NCBI GenBank assembly: GCA_007449985.2
Contig: VIIQ02000830.1
Coordinates: 186,001 to 250,000, forward strand
Origin: Desmodesmus armatus
Lineage: Eukaryota; Chlorophyta; Chlorophyceae; Sphaeropleales; Scenedesmaceae
DNA length: 64,000 nt
Direction: 5' to 3'
The translations under genes were made by a program, and so were the position numbers. Under the pieces are notes generated by a model that saw only the letters and a program-made list of their open reading frames with translations, searched no databases and was not told the DNA's origin. Positions 45,025 through 58,040 of the stretch are shown here, piece after piece; position 1 is the stretch's first letter, and each line of letters starts with the position of its first letter.

Positions 45025-46685
45025 GGCCGCATGCAGCCTGGCCACAGGACCGCAGCGCAGTGTATTCACAGGCTTATGCCAGTGTACCACCAAGCTGTAG
45101 CCATGTGCTGCAACTTCAGCAGCTGCAGCCCACACCATCACCACCCAAATCAACTGGTACAGCCAGCAGCGCACCAGCAGGGAGCAGCAGGCTGGCGCCT
45201 TACCAGGCGTCTGCAACTGCATGCAGCCTGCTGGCACTGAGCAGCACGCCAGCTTTGGCAGACTGCAATAGGACGCTGCAGGAAGCATGATGCTGTTGCC
45301 TCAGGCACATTGAAGACATAGCTTCTCAAAGACCGTCGCATGCTGCCTATGTGGCAGACATCAGGGTGGTGCATGCTGCACGCCTTTTTGGGCCCCTTTT
45401 TGGTTGCAGGAGGCATGTCAGTTTGCACGTCATCTTGTAGTACCACAGCCTTGCAGGTCGGCATGGCATCTGTTGCTCCTTTACTTCTGCATGTGACTGT
45501 ATGCAGAGTGTCAAGACTGCCAAGGTCTTGTATCCAGAGTTTTTAGGCAGTGTCACTTGACACTCCTTTGGATGGTTCAGTGGTGCCGCACCACAAGTGG
45601 CACGGCGCTATGAGTGATTGTTTTGGTTTCCTTTCTTCCTCTGGTGTTACGTGCCCTATGAGCCTTATTTGGCTCCTGAAAGGGCAGTCAGGGGGGGGCC
45701 CTGACCTAGTAGTTGTGGTAGGGGAGGTTGGATTTGAAAGGACTGGATACTAGCTCTGCAAGAGCTGCTTTTAGATGGGCAGCGTTTATGAGTTGTTAGG
45801 CTGGGCTCCCCTTGGCTAGCTGGGGTGCCCATGGCAACAACGTTGCAGTGTTGACACAGTGTGCAGACAGAGAACGTGTGTATGCTGCAACACTGCAGCT
45901 CAGGTGTGTCGCATTACAGCTGGGCATGCATGGAAGATTGTGTGTTGTCGAGCCAACCCTGCATGCAGTGCGGCCCGCAAGTGCCCAGAGCAGGTTCAAT
46001 TTCTGCTGAGCCCGTCTTCGGCATGAACATGAACATGAGCGCATCTGTATGATCACACAAGCAGGCTTGCTGAACACACCATGCTCAGCAACATACCGGC
46101 TTGAGTTGCGCAAGGACCGTCACCATTCTGAATGAGCGAGACACACCACTGTTTCAAACAGTGGCCGCTCAGCTGGCGGCACACCATGATGAATGCCTGA
46201 CTCTGTCAGCATCCTTTGCTACCATCATACAAGGCGCCACAACGCCAAGTCCTTTTTGCAATATGGCATCAATGCAGCAAGCTGTGCTGCTGTTGCAAAA
46301 GCATGTCCGTGATGGAACCAGCCTGAATCAGCCCTGCAGTAGAGTGAGACATGCCGAACAAAGCCACGCTGGCCCCACAATGCACATGCAATGCGTTGGG
46401 ATACAAAGGGGTGCATCCGTGTCCTTCCTTCAGTGCAATACGCACAAATCAACCATGCAGTACAGTGCAAACAACAAGAGCGGTGCAGCAATAACACGCA
46501 CACAATCTGAATGACGCAGATGCAACAAAAGTTTGTTGCAGGTAATTCACAGCACGGCTGCCTACTAGGTGTAGTACTGTACACAACAGCAGGGCTCTCT
46601 GGCGCCTGACACAGGAACATATTCAAACTCAGCATCACACTTCCGCCACTGTGATGAACACACTTCAGCTACCACCCCTCACACG
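45025..46685. other. Convergent intergenic region
   Basis: About 1.7 kb between the PEX11 stop and the stop of the OPR-like gene. No supported gene. The segment at 45650-45690 is a diverged inverted copy of 17296-17330. Confidence 0.45.
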
Positions 46686-46849
46686 TCAGCGTGCTAGTGT
46701 TGCCAGTGCCTGCTGAGCAGACTGCTTGTCAGGCCACACATTGTACACAGCTGTCTCCAGCCAAGGCCACACAGCCAGCGCATCGCCGCCGCCGCTGCTG
46801 CCGCTGCTGCTGCCGCCGCCGCCGCTGCTGCCGCTGCTGCTGCCGCCGC

Positions 46850-46886
<37 letters not shown>

Positions 46887-46912
46887 GCTGCTGGGGAAAT
46901 TGTAAGCACCTC

Positions 46913-46948
<36 letters not shown>

Positions 46949-47242
46949 AGTCCCAGGACACCCCTCGATCCCCTCCTGCTGCCGCCGCTGCTGCTGCTGC
47001 GTGCTGGGCCCTATACCACAGCTTGCGCTGTACAGCAGGAGTGAGCATCTGCTGTGCCCTCAGGCCGTACAGCACCCGCTGCAGACACACGTGCATCCAA
47101 CTCCGCTCCACGCGAGCAGACAGCGCCATACTGCGCCGCATGCTTGCACCACCGCGGCTGCTGCCGCTGGCAGCCTGCACTCTCCTGATGAAACGCCTCC
47201 TGATGCCAGACAGGGTGCCGTCACCATTGCCGCTGCCGCTGC

Positions 47243-47305
<63 letters not shown>

Positions 47306-47823
47306 GTTCAGCAAGAGAATGTGCCAGAGGGTGGTTGAGATCACCAAGAGGTACGAAGCCAGCCTGACCCAGCAGCTGCTGCATGCGAGCCATAGCAACA
47401 GCGAGCCACACAGGCGACAGCGGCAACCCCAGCTGCCCCGCCGCCTGCAGTACATTGGCAATACTGATGAGGTTCGCCCCCGGCAGCAGCTGCAGTGAGA
47501 CGGCCTGCATGTGCTGAACCCAGTCCTGGGGGAGGTCTAAACCCTGAGGCAGTTGGGACCCTACTGCTGCCAGGCCTGTGAGGGTTTTGTCCAGGGTCAG
47601 GGGGTCTAGGGCGGCGAGGACTGCAGGGTGGCGGCTTGCTGTGAAGTAAGCTGAGAGCCATGCGTTGCTGGGAATGCGACCTGCACAAAAGGGGCGTGAG
47701 CAGCGTGGGCAGCACATAAAGGAAGTCAGCAATGATGAAGCGCCGCACATGCCATATGTGTCACATGCGTGCGGTGTACACAACACACTGATGTAAGCAG
47801 GACCAGGCATCACTGGGGATATA

Positions 47824-47861
<38 letters not shown>

Positions 47862-49529
47862 CTATTATTATTATTAATTATTTTTAATTATTTTTTATTT
47901 TATATATAATATAAATAATATATATATTATGTGACCTGCAGGATGCCAAGAGGGATGCCTCGCCTCTCTCAAGCGGAGAGCAGGGGCAGCAGATACACCA
48001 GAGTCAAGGTGGGACACACGTGCCTGACCACACTTGCAACATGTGATGCATGCGGTGTACACACAACACATTGACGAAAGCTGGACCATATGCTGCAAAA
48101 GGAGTGTAGGCTTCAAACAGACGGCCAAGCAGCCTGTGACTGTAATTATATCTACCATACTTCAATGCACTGAGTGTATGTGCCACCTTCCCTCAAAATG
48201 CACGAATTCAGCACAACTAAATGCCTCCCATCCCATACCTGTAGGTGCCGTCTGAGCCAGCGCGTCCCAAATGAGCCCGTAGCCCCGGGCCGTGACCTCA
48301 CCCCGTGACATGGCCCCCTGTGACGCCACCCACCACTCCCTCATCCAGTGAGAGGGCGCCCCTGGCCCAGCTGCACAGCACACCACAGCATGAGCGCCAG
48401 CTGCTGACCCCCCGCTGCCTGCAGCAACCCCTGCCTGCTCTCACCCCACCACACTTCTAGCCACTCAGCAGGGGGGATATGCCGCAACCACACCAGCCCC
48501 ACCCACAAAGCACTCGCCTCAACAGGCCGGAACAGCGGAAGGTACCCTGCTGCTGCTGCCAACACCCCATCCACCCAGCGGCCGGGCAGCTGCACCCCCA
48601 AAACCCCACACGACCACAGCAGCAGGGCTAAACCCTGGGGCTAAGTGACCCCCGAGCTGCCAGCCGACCCCCCTGCTGTAGCAGCGCATGTGTAGAGGCC
48701 GCACATGGCCGGAATCGAAGCCGCGCCAGCGCCCACAGCAGCGGCGGCAACTCTTTGGCGGATAGATACGACGCTACAGCCCCTGCCCGAGCTGTGAATG
48801 CTGCTAGCCACTCAGCAGGGGGAGGGACACACATATGGGCGAGACCCCAGGCTGCCATGGCTACGTCCTGTGGCCCTGCTGCTGGTAGGGACTCCTGCAT
48901 GGCGGCAAACCAGGCGCCGAGCCAGGATGCGTCCGGCGGGATTTGAAGGCGGGCGCAGGACCACATCAGCACAGCCAAGCCCCGGGGGGTGAGGGCCTGG
49001 GACTCCATTGCTGCTGCTGTAGCTGACAGCAGGCCGGCGGCTGAGCCTGGCGGCACCACCATACGGCTACTGCTGCTGCTGCTGCTGGTGGTGGGGGTGG
49101 TGGTGCGAGTGCTCTTTTTGTCCCAGGTTGCAGCAGCCCAGAGCAGCAGCAGCAGGCCCTGTGAGCTGAGGTCTGGGAGGTGGGGTGTGAGGCAGCACAG
49201 CACATGCTGCAGCAGTGCACCACTGCTGCTGCTGCTGCTGCTGCTGTCACCACCACCCTGCGGGCTGCTGCTGCTGCTGCTGCTGCTGGTGGTGAAGAAG
49301 TGCTGGTCCTCTGCATGCTGCATGTACTGCTGCTGCTGCTGAGGCAGCACTTGGGACTGTTGTACTGCTGCTACAACATCGCTGATGTCAGTGGCCCCCT
49401 TGGCCAGTGACCACAGCATGATGATCACCTGGCGGGGGTTGGCCGCTAGCCGCTCCCGCTGCTGCTGATTCTGCTGCTGCTGATCCTGCTGCTGCTGCTG
49501 CTGCTCCAGCCTGGCAGCGTCACCACTAC

Positions 49530-49596
<67 letters not shown>

Positions 49597-51077
49597 AGCG
49601 GCATACTGCTGCTGCTGCTGCTGCTGAGGCACCAAGCTGGCGGCCATGTCCTGTAGTGCTGCCCCTGCCCGCTGCAGCAGTACTGTTGGAGGGTCAGCTT
49701 CCTCCAAATGTGCGATTGACCAACAGATGCTGGTGACACTAGCAGCAGACAGGGTGTCCCACAGCTCAACTGCTGCCAGCAGCAACTGATCCAGCAGGTG
49801 CTGCTGCTGTTGCTGCTGCTGCTCCTGCTGCTCTTCAGGATCAGCTTCTGTCACTACAGTGATACCGTCTGGATCGTACCAGCCTCCAGAAGCGCTTGCA
49901 GACTGCTGCTGCTGCTGCTGCTGCAGTGTGTGCCACCTGCTGCTGCCCCCACGGTAGCTGGCAGCAGCAGCAGCAGCGCTGATGAGCCGCATTTGTTTCC
50001 GCTGCTGCTTCAGCAGCGGCACTACTGCTGTCACTGAAAAGTCACTGGCATCCATACCTGCTGCTCCACCCCAATCATGCAGCCAGCCATCCTCACCACC
50101 ATCATCACCATCACCATTATGATCATCAGTAGGGTCGATATTGCTGTCAGGGTCCTGCGTAAACCCCACTGCTGCTGACACTGCTGCTGCGGTGTCTGCA
50201 GCCCGCTGCGCAGCCCCCAGCCGCACCAGCCGTGCGAGTGCAGCAGCTATGTGAATGCCATTGAGACAGCGGCACTCCTGAGCCACCAGCAGAACGTCAG
50301 CAATGTCGAACGCACTGCTGGTGCTGTCGCGCAGGATTGCGGTCAGCTTTCGCGCCAAGAGGGCAGTGTCTGTGGGGTCCGGCTGCTGCTGCTGCTGCTG
50401 CTGCGGGTACGCGCCGTGCTGCTGCTGCTGCTGCTGCTGCGAGTATGCGCCGTACTGCTGCTGCTGCTGCTGCTGCTGCTGCAGGTAAGCGCTGTACTGC
50501 AGGTGCATGTGCAGCAGCTGCTTGAGGTAGCGCTTCAACCGTGGCTGCTGCTGCTGCTGCTGCTGGTATGGGTGCTGCTGCTGCTGGTAAGTGTACTGTT
50601 GCTGCTGCTGCTGCTGGTGTGGGTGCTGTTGGTTGTGGGTGTCTGGTTGCTGCTGAGGTGGGGTGCTGTCGTGCCGGGTGTGCTGCTGTGAAGGGCTGGG
50701 GGCCCGCAGACCTGCAGCACTGGTACCCCGGGTATGTGTCTGCATCGCCCTCGGTGTTGGCAGCCGCTGCTGCTGCTGCTGCTGCTGCTGGCAGCTGGGT
50801 GTGTGGCCCAAGTGCAGGCAGCATCAAAGACATGCTGGGTTGCTGCCGATGGCGCTGCTGCTGCTGCAGCACAAGCAGCCTGACACCGAGTTGGACGCTT
50901 GGGGTGATAGTACGGCGCGTAAGGAGCCGGATGCTGCTGCTGCTGCAGTTTGCTGCTGCTTATGCTGTGGAGCACAGCGGACTCCAGCTGTCTCAGGTTG
51001 TGGACAGGTGTGCTGCTGGTACCATGCCAGAAGGGGGCTTGCTGACATGCGCCAGCTGAACCTAGGCTGGAACGCAT
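46686..51077 (-). CDS. OPR/FASTK-like helical-repeat protein, probable organelle RNA-binding factor
   Basis: A large minus-strand gene with one clear intron (48238-47681). Exons are about 51077-48239 and 47680-46686. Degenerate helical repeats recur with cores such as RGLAVLMWSCARLQIPP, VAMAAWGLAHMCVPP, LPPLLWALARL and LALLLWSCGVL, the LLWALAKL pattern of octotricopeptide and FASTK-type proteins that control chloroplast or mitochondrial transcripts in green algae. No C-terminal RAP domain is visible. The N-terminal third is polyglutamine; polyalanine, polyserine and polyglutamine runs interrupt the repeats. Three frame changes occur: near 50810 in a low-complexity region, at the C4 run opposite 48637-48640 (SLSP then QGLALLLW), and at the G4 run opposite 48359-48362 (QLGQG then APSHWMREWW). 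Each is resolved by one additional G or C, giving about 1278 residues. The 5' end (ATG at 51077, MRSSLGSAGACQQAPFW) is plausible but not proven. The gene is divergent from the aldolase gene. Confidence 0.72.
47700..48110. repeat. Duplication flanking an AT-rich island in the OPR-like gene intron
   Basis: About 60 bases around gcggtgtacac and tgatgtaagc/tgacgaaagc occur at 47755-47812 and 48035-48095. Between them lies an AT island (47819-47935) of tatata dinucleotides followed by att/taa-rich sequence. Confidence 0.8.
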
Positions 51078-51741
51078 ACTGACAGGACGCTACTTGTACA
51101 GCTGCAGGCCCCGTGACGTAACCGGATCAAGGCCCTGCTCCTGCGCTACTGTGCTGCACTTCTGCTGCTGCTACTGCTGCTGCTGCTGCTGCTGCCAACT
51201 ATTACAGCCACTAGCTGACAGTCGAGTGCCCAGCGCAGGCTTGAAAGACATACAGATTGCTTGACATCATGAAAGCTTCATCACAACGAATGTTGACAGC
51301 CTGTGGCCCTGCACCTGCTTGATGGGTGTGGTGCTGCTTTGTGTGGCACCAGGAGTTGCAGGCAGCCTGGTGCAGACCATTCTTAGTGAGCTGAACGTGA
51401 TTTGAAACAAGTTCTGTGCGATCATTCGTGAAAATCATGAGGAGGTACTCATCAACATTAGTCATCTTTTCTGGTGCAACACCCAGTCAAGAGGTCAACG
51501 CGGCTCGGCCAGATACCTTTTCACAGCTGTCAGTAGAAGTGCGTTATCCCACTTCGAAGGTGAGGAAGTGCGAAGTAGTCCCACTTTGGCGCTGCTGGTC
51601 CCAATTCTGCTGATCGAGCAGCTGCAAGCGCTCTTTGAGGTGTTCAAGTAATACTTTGTACATAAACACTCAAAATGCGACTACCAGCTGGGCCTGGCTC
51701 GACTGAGAACGAGCTTCTGCTGGTGTGTTCTGCTGTTGCAG
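51078..51741. promoter_or_regulatory. Shared upstream region of the OPR-like gene (-) and the aldolase gene (+)
   Basis: A 664-base divergent spacer. A CTG run lies at 51160-51195. A CAG directly before the aldolase ATG at 51742 may be the end of a 5' UTR intron. Confidence 0.55.
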
Positions 51742-54700
51742 ATGGCAGCACTCCAGCAGTCCTCAATTCGCATCCATGGCGCAGCCAGCAGGCCCACTCG
51801 CAGCAGCAGGCGTGCGGCATTCAAGCCCGTCGCTTCGTCTGCCTTTGAGAAGGGCAACCCCTACCTGGAGGAGATGAAGCAGACAGCAAAGTACATTGCA
51901 AAGCGCGGCAAGGGTATCCTGGCCAGGTGGGTGTGTTGATCTGAACATAATTGAGTATTGACAGTATGTTGTGACAGCGTTTGTTGCTGTCGGCACGGAC
52001 AATTGGCAAGGTACCAGATGCCAGTGGTTTCTATCGGCCCCACTAGCCCATTCTGGTACCCGACATTGCTTTGCTGTGTGCACCACACTACAGTGGCCTA
52101 GCTGGGAAGGGGAGCTTCCCGTCCCCTACAGCTTCTGCTTCTGATATATAATATGTAATAAATATAATAATTAGTATATTATTATTATACATATATATTT
52201 TATTTTTCAAAAAAAGCGCACCAGCAGATGTGTGCAGCAGGGTTCCGAGAGCTGCCGTGTGTGTGATCCATGCCTCGACAGCAGTGTGGGGTGGCAGCAA
52301 ATGACCTGCCGGAATCCCCAGTGGTTGCTCTGGGGGGTTTTGCGGGGGGGGGGGGGGGGGGGGGGGGGGGGTAGGGGGGGGGAAGGGGGAGGGGGGGGGG
52401 AGGGGTAGGGGGGAACTCCCACCGGCTGGCCACACACACAATCCAACTGCCATGGGCACCAATGAGGTACGCCCAACACCCCTCCCCCAGGAGGTGCCTA
52501 GTGCTGGGACCAAACAAGCATGATAGTTCCAAGTGGTGCCTCTGTGTTCTTGAGGCTTGTGCATTTAGGGTGGGGGTGTTGCAATTGTATGCTTGCACCG
52601 CTGGGCGAGCCTTTCCATGTTGAATTGGGCAGACCAAGGGTCTAGTAGCCTCCCATGTGTGGGGTGGCATATACCTTTTGGCATCCCGAGGATAGCGGGA
52701 CGCTGAGTCCTATGCCACCCTACACACAGGAGGCTACTGGACCCTTGGTCTGCCCAATTCATCAATATGTTTCAACGGTGCTGCCACACTGGGTCCCTTG
52801 AGGTTGGCTCATCCTTTGAGGTGATGGCTTCAGAGGGTTGAATATATTAATATAATAAATAATAAATAATAAAATATATTATATTAATGTGCCAGCCACA
52901 TTGGGGACTAATGTTCCCATCACCCGCCATGACGGTTATCACACACATTATGATGTGTGGTCTGATGTGTAGACACAGGGATGCATCCAGCCACTGCAAC
53001 AACTATCCAAGGATGGTCTTGAACACATCGAGTTGCATCAAGCAGGTGCATGGTGTAAATGTCATGATGACAGGGTAACCATGTGTGTGCATTGTGTGTT
53101 GCTGTGTGTTTTGTTGCTGTGTGCACAGTGATGAGTCCAACGCCACCACCGGCAAGCGCCTTGAGTCTGTCGGTGTCGAGAACACCGAGGACAACAGGCG
53201 CGCATGGAGGGAGCTGCTCTACACAGCACCAGGTAGGGTGTTAGGCGCGTGAGGTTGGTGGGGGGGGGGGGGGGGGGGGCGTCCACCAATCCAGGGGTGG
53301 GGGTGAAAAAGCCGCCAAGGGGGGGGGGGCAGCAGGGATGGCTTGAGTGCTGAGGCGCTCGGAGGGAGCTGCCGTACACAGCATCAAGTGGGCATTGGGT
53401 GTGGTGTGGGAGGGGGGGGGAGCTGGGTTGTCAAGCTGATGGGGCTTACCTTGTGCTTGTGCTTGTGCTGATGGTTGTGGCTGTTGGTGAGGCCTAATTT
53501 GGGCCTTGATGTCTTGAAGGCTTCAGTGCAGTAAAACATAAGCGGGTGCCGCAGCGGCAGCAACTTGCTGTTGAACAGCAGCGGTGTGTGTTCCGGTCAC
53601 TGCAAGTGTATGGTCCATGGCCCCTGCAGAAGTCACCACCAGCAGCCCACTGTGATGTCATGCTCACGAGGCACACAACTGCCCTTCACCCACTTACCCT
53701 CACACCAAAGCAATCGCTACGCCGGTCAGAAGCCCAAGCAGGGACTATTGCACACTAGCATCTTACTGGACTGTTAAAATAAAATATAATAAAATAATAA
53801 CAATAATAAAAATAATATAAAAATATATTTTTGACTACTTTTATTTTTTTTATGGCTGTATTGCAGTGTTGATCAACACCCCCCCTCCTATTGCTTACAG
53901 CTGCCCCCACCCTTCCTGTTGCCCCCCCCCTCCCCATGTCCCTCTCTTGACAGGCCTTGGTGAGTCCATCAGTGGCTGCATCATGTTTGAGGAGACGCGC
54001 AGCCTTCTGGCGCCCGACTTCATTCACTCTGGCCGCTCACTCTGCCACTCACCCCACTCACCCCCTCCCCTCGGCCACCCAATCGTTTCCTTCCCTTGAT
54101 GTTGGTGACCCCCCTCTCAACACCCCCCCCCCCCCCACCCCCGCCCCCCCCCCCCCCTACCACAGGCCTTGGTGAGTCCATCAGTGGCTGCATCATGTTT
54201 GAGGAGACACTCTACCAGAAGGCTGCTGACGGCCGCCAGTTTGTTGATATCCTCAAGGGCCAGGGCATTCTGCCAGGCATCAAGGTCGACACGGGACTGC
54301 AGGTAATCAAACTCAGCGCAGGGCACTGCACAGTATTAATTATTAGTATATAATAATAATTATATATTATTTATTAATATTATTGTAAAAGCAGGGCAGT
54401 GCACTGCTATGCACTGCATGACATAACTGCAGCAGCGGCAGCAGCTGTCAAAGAGAATTTGCTCTCAAGTGTTGTTGTGTTTTGTGGCTGAAAACAGCAG
54501 TTTGAGCAACTCTCTGTTGTGTTGTCCCATGCTGCTGCTGCAGTTCCTGCCTGGCAGTGATGGTGAGACCACCACCCAGGGCCTGGACAACCTGGGTGCC
54601 CGCTGCAGGGACTACTACAAGCAGGGGCACGCTTCGCCAAGTGGCGCGCAGTGATGCGCATCGCAGGTGGGGACATGTTTTTGATGTATTCTTGTGGGGG

Positions 54701-57700
54701 GGGGGGCTGACAGATGGCTTGCAGCCAGCCATTGCAACTCACCAAAACACAGTGTTTTGGCAGTGAGAGGTGTTTGGGTGTTTGGGGGGGGGGGTAGTTG
54801 AAGGTGTGTGACCCAGGGACTACTACAAGCAGGGGGCTCGCTTTGCCAAGTGGCGTGCGGTGATGCGCATCGCAGGTACAGGGGGACAGGGGGGAGAGGG
54901 GCAGGGGGGAGGGTCATGCTGAGCTCGGTGGATGGGTGGGTGGTAGCAGCGGCACTGATTAGTGTGTGAGTTAAGGTCCAGGCCAAGGCTGCTGCTGAAC
55001 ACAAAACACCGCCCTTGCAATGCTGCGCTTGCCCTGCAAATCGGACGCATCCAGAGAGCGAGGTTACGGGTGGATGGCAACAAATCCGCACGGCTGTGTG
55101 GCCCACTGCCGATGCCCCACTGCTACTGGCATGCAGTCTCTCATGTTGTGCTCGCCTTCTGCACTGCCCTGCTCCACCCCTGCACTACCGCCCCCCCCCC
55201 CCCCCAAAAACTATCTTGTAGGTCCTGGCCAGGGTCCCTCCACCACCGCCATCCTTGAGAATGCTCATGGTCTGGCCCGCTACGCACAGATTGCTCAGGA
55301 GAATGGACTGGTGCCCATCGTGGAGCCTGAGGTCACACTGGGTGAGTGTGCTATGTATGTCTGGGGGTGGTAACGACATGGGGGAGGGGGTGGGGGTGGG
55401 GGTGGGGGGGGGGGAGGATGTCACTGGGTGAAGAACAGGAAGAGGAACTGACTGGTGCCCATTGTGGAGCCAGAGGTCACACGGGGTGAGTGGGTGTGTA
55501 TGTTTGGGGGGTTAACGACATGGGGGAGGGGGGGGGTGTCATTGGGTGAAGGACAGGAAAATGGACTGGTGCCCATCGTGGAGCCTGAGGTCACACTGGG
55601 TGAGTGTGTGCATGTATGTGCATGTGTGTGCATGTATGTGCATGTATGTGCATGTATCTTGGCCACTACCACACATGCCCTGCATGCTCTTACACACCCT
55701 TGCATCACACCGCCTCTCCATCTCCCTGCCTGCCTACTTGCCTCACTTCTTTGCTTGTCCTGCCCCCTCCTCCCCCCCCCCCTCCTCCCCCCCCCCCCCC
55801 CCCTCCTCCCCCCCCCCCCCCCCTCCTCCCCCCCCCCCCCCCCTTCCCTCCATCAGGTCCTGGTGACTACAGCATTGAGGAGACAGCCTTCTGGAGTGAG
55901 CGTGTGTACACACACGTCTTCAGACTGCTCAACGAGTACAGCGTGGTGGGTGGGGAGGGGGCCAGAGTGTTTGTGGGTGGCGGGTGGCGGAGTGGCTTGG
56001 GCTGCTCAAATAAGTACAGCGTGATGGGTTGGGGGAGGGGGCCAGAGGATCTGGGGGGAGGGGGGGGGCAATGGGGGGGAGCGTAGTGGCATGGGCCGCT
56101 CAACGAGTACAGCATGGTGGGGTGGTGGGGGGGATGGCGGATGCGGTGTTGCTTGGGATGCAATGCATGTTGTGGTGCGTCACCCCACGTTGTGTGCTAC
56201 CATTTTGTCAACCCAGTAATCTAGCCAATATGCCTGATATACCACACTCACCCTCATGTTGTGTGTGACCAGAAGATGAGCACAATCTTGAATACTGATT
56301 CTGCTGCTTTTGTGCTTGTATGTCCACAGGTGCCTGAGGCTATCCTGCTGAAGCCCAACATGTGTCTGCCTGGTGAGATTGAAACTGGGGTTTTGGAGAT
56401 TGAAACTGGGGTTTTGAGATTGAAACTGGGGTTTTGGAGGCGTGTACACTCACACTTTGCTCCATTTGCTCCACCTGCCGTCGATGCACTCTCCGGTTTG
56501 CTGTCCTAGTTGGACTGTGTTGGTGTGCCGCTTAGACTGCTTGCATGTGGCTTGCATGTTTATACACATGTATTGTCCGTGCCTAACACTTCACACTTAC
56601 ACTTTTGTACTCACTCATCTTTCTAATGGTGTGATCATATTGTTGATGGGTGTGGTTGAAGGGTCATCGGCACTTTGAGCTGATGTCAGCATGGGCTGGT
56701 TGTGTGGGAACCATCATGGTCGTGCACCAGACCGGTCATCATCACTCGACGGTCATGCAGTCGGGTGATGGTGACCCGCCTGGTGCACGACCAGCGTGTG
56801 CTGACAACATCTCAGCCTGTGCTGACATCAGCTCCAACTGCCAATCACCGTCACCCGGTGATGAAGGACGGTGTGGTAGCTCACTTTTTGTCCAGCAGCT
56901 CTCTGTTTGTCAAGTCTGTTGGCTGAATATTGCAAGGACAGCTGAAAATTGCAAGGACCTTGATTTGCCAAGTGTCTGACACGCAATCCTGCTGAAACTG
57001 CATCATCCCCCCCCCCCCCCCCCGGGGCTGCACGCAGGTCTGGACGCCCCTACCGCCACCCCCAAGGAAGTGGCATACTACACCACACGCACCATGATGC
57101 GCACGTGAGTGGTCTATGTCGAAATGTGTGATGTGGTTGAGCGCTAGGGGTGTGGCAGCGCAAGCAGTACTCAGTTGTACCTACGTATCGGAATCATTCT
57201 GGGCTGGGCTGGTGATGCAGTCAGCATGCAATTGTACATTCAAATGCACAGCGGACGTCCCTTGGTAGACAATGGTTGCAGGCAGTGCATTGCCTTGTTG
57301 CAGCAACCTTCGCACTCTGCATGAGCTTTCAAGTATCATACTGGGTGCAAGTGCCGGTATTAGTTGCTGTCATGCAATGCAGCCTGGGGTGGACTCATAA
57401 TGTGCTTGCCGGTGTAGTACTCTGTACCAAGCCCTATGCAGAGAGCAGAGCAGGGCAACTTGCTTTTGCTTTGACCTCGCTTTGGCTTTGACCTCGGCAA
57501 GCATGCTGCCTGGCCCAGGACAAAGAACATACTTGTAGACTTGCGTCACAGCCTGACATGTGTCCTGCTTGTGTGTACATCTGCCGCGCAGTGTGCCTGC
57601 TGCTGTGCCCGGCATTCACTTCCTATCTGGCGGCATGGCGGGTGAGCATAGAAATGGACATGCGCAATGAACCTGCCGCAGAGCAGTGCTTGCCAGCACA

Positions 57701-57989
57701 ACTTATGCACTGGTATCCCTATCCCTGCATGTGCCTTGTCAACCTCAATGCGTCCCAGTGTGAAGTGATGCTGATGTTATTATTATATATTAATATAATT
57801 ATTTATATTATTTATATTATTTATATTTATTATTTATATATAAGTATATTATTGGCAATGCCGATGTCGTCCTCAAGGTCAGCGAGCTCAAGCATGCTTT
57901 GCGGGCAGCAGCTGTGATTTTGGTGCGCACCACTGACCACTCCGCCTGAAGCCTTTGCTGCTGCTTCTGACCCTTCTGGCACCCGCCGC

Positions 57990-58040
<51 letters not shown>

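Noticed and set aside
46694..47044. Polyalanine, Cys/Arg-rich and similar frames across CTG/CAG runs
   Set aside because: Shadow frames of the polyserine, polyglycine and polyalanine segments of the OPR-like gene on the minus strand.
52588..52790. Autonomous transposon
   Set aside because: Inverted arms are present, but there is no transposase or other coding capacity within or beside them. At most a MITE-like foldback.
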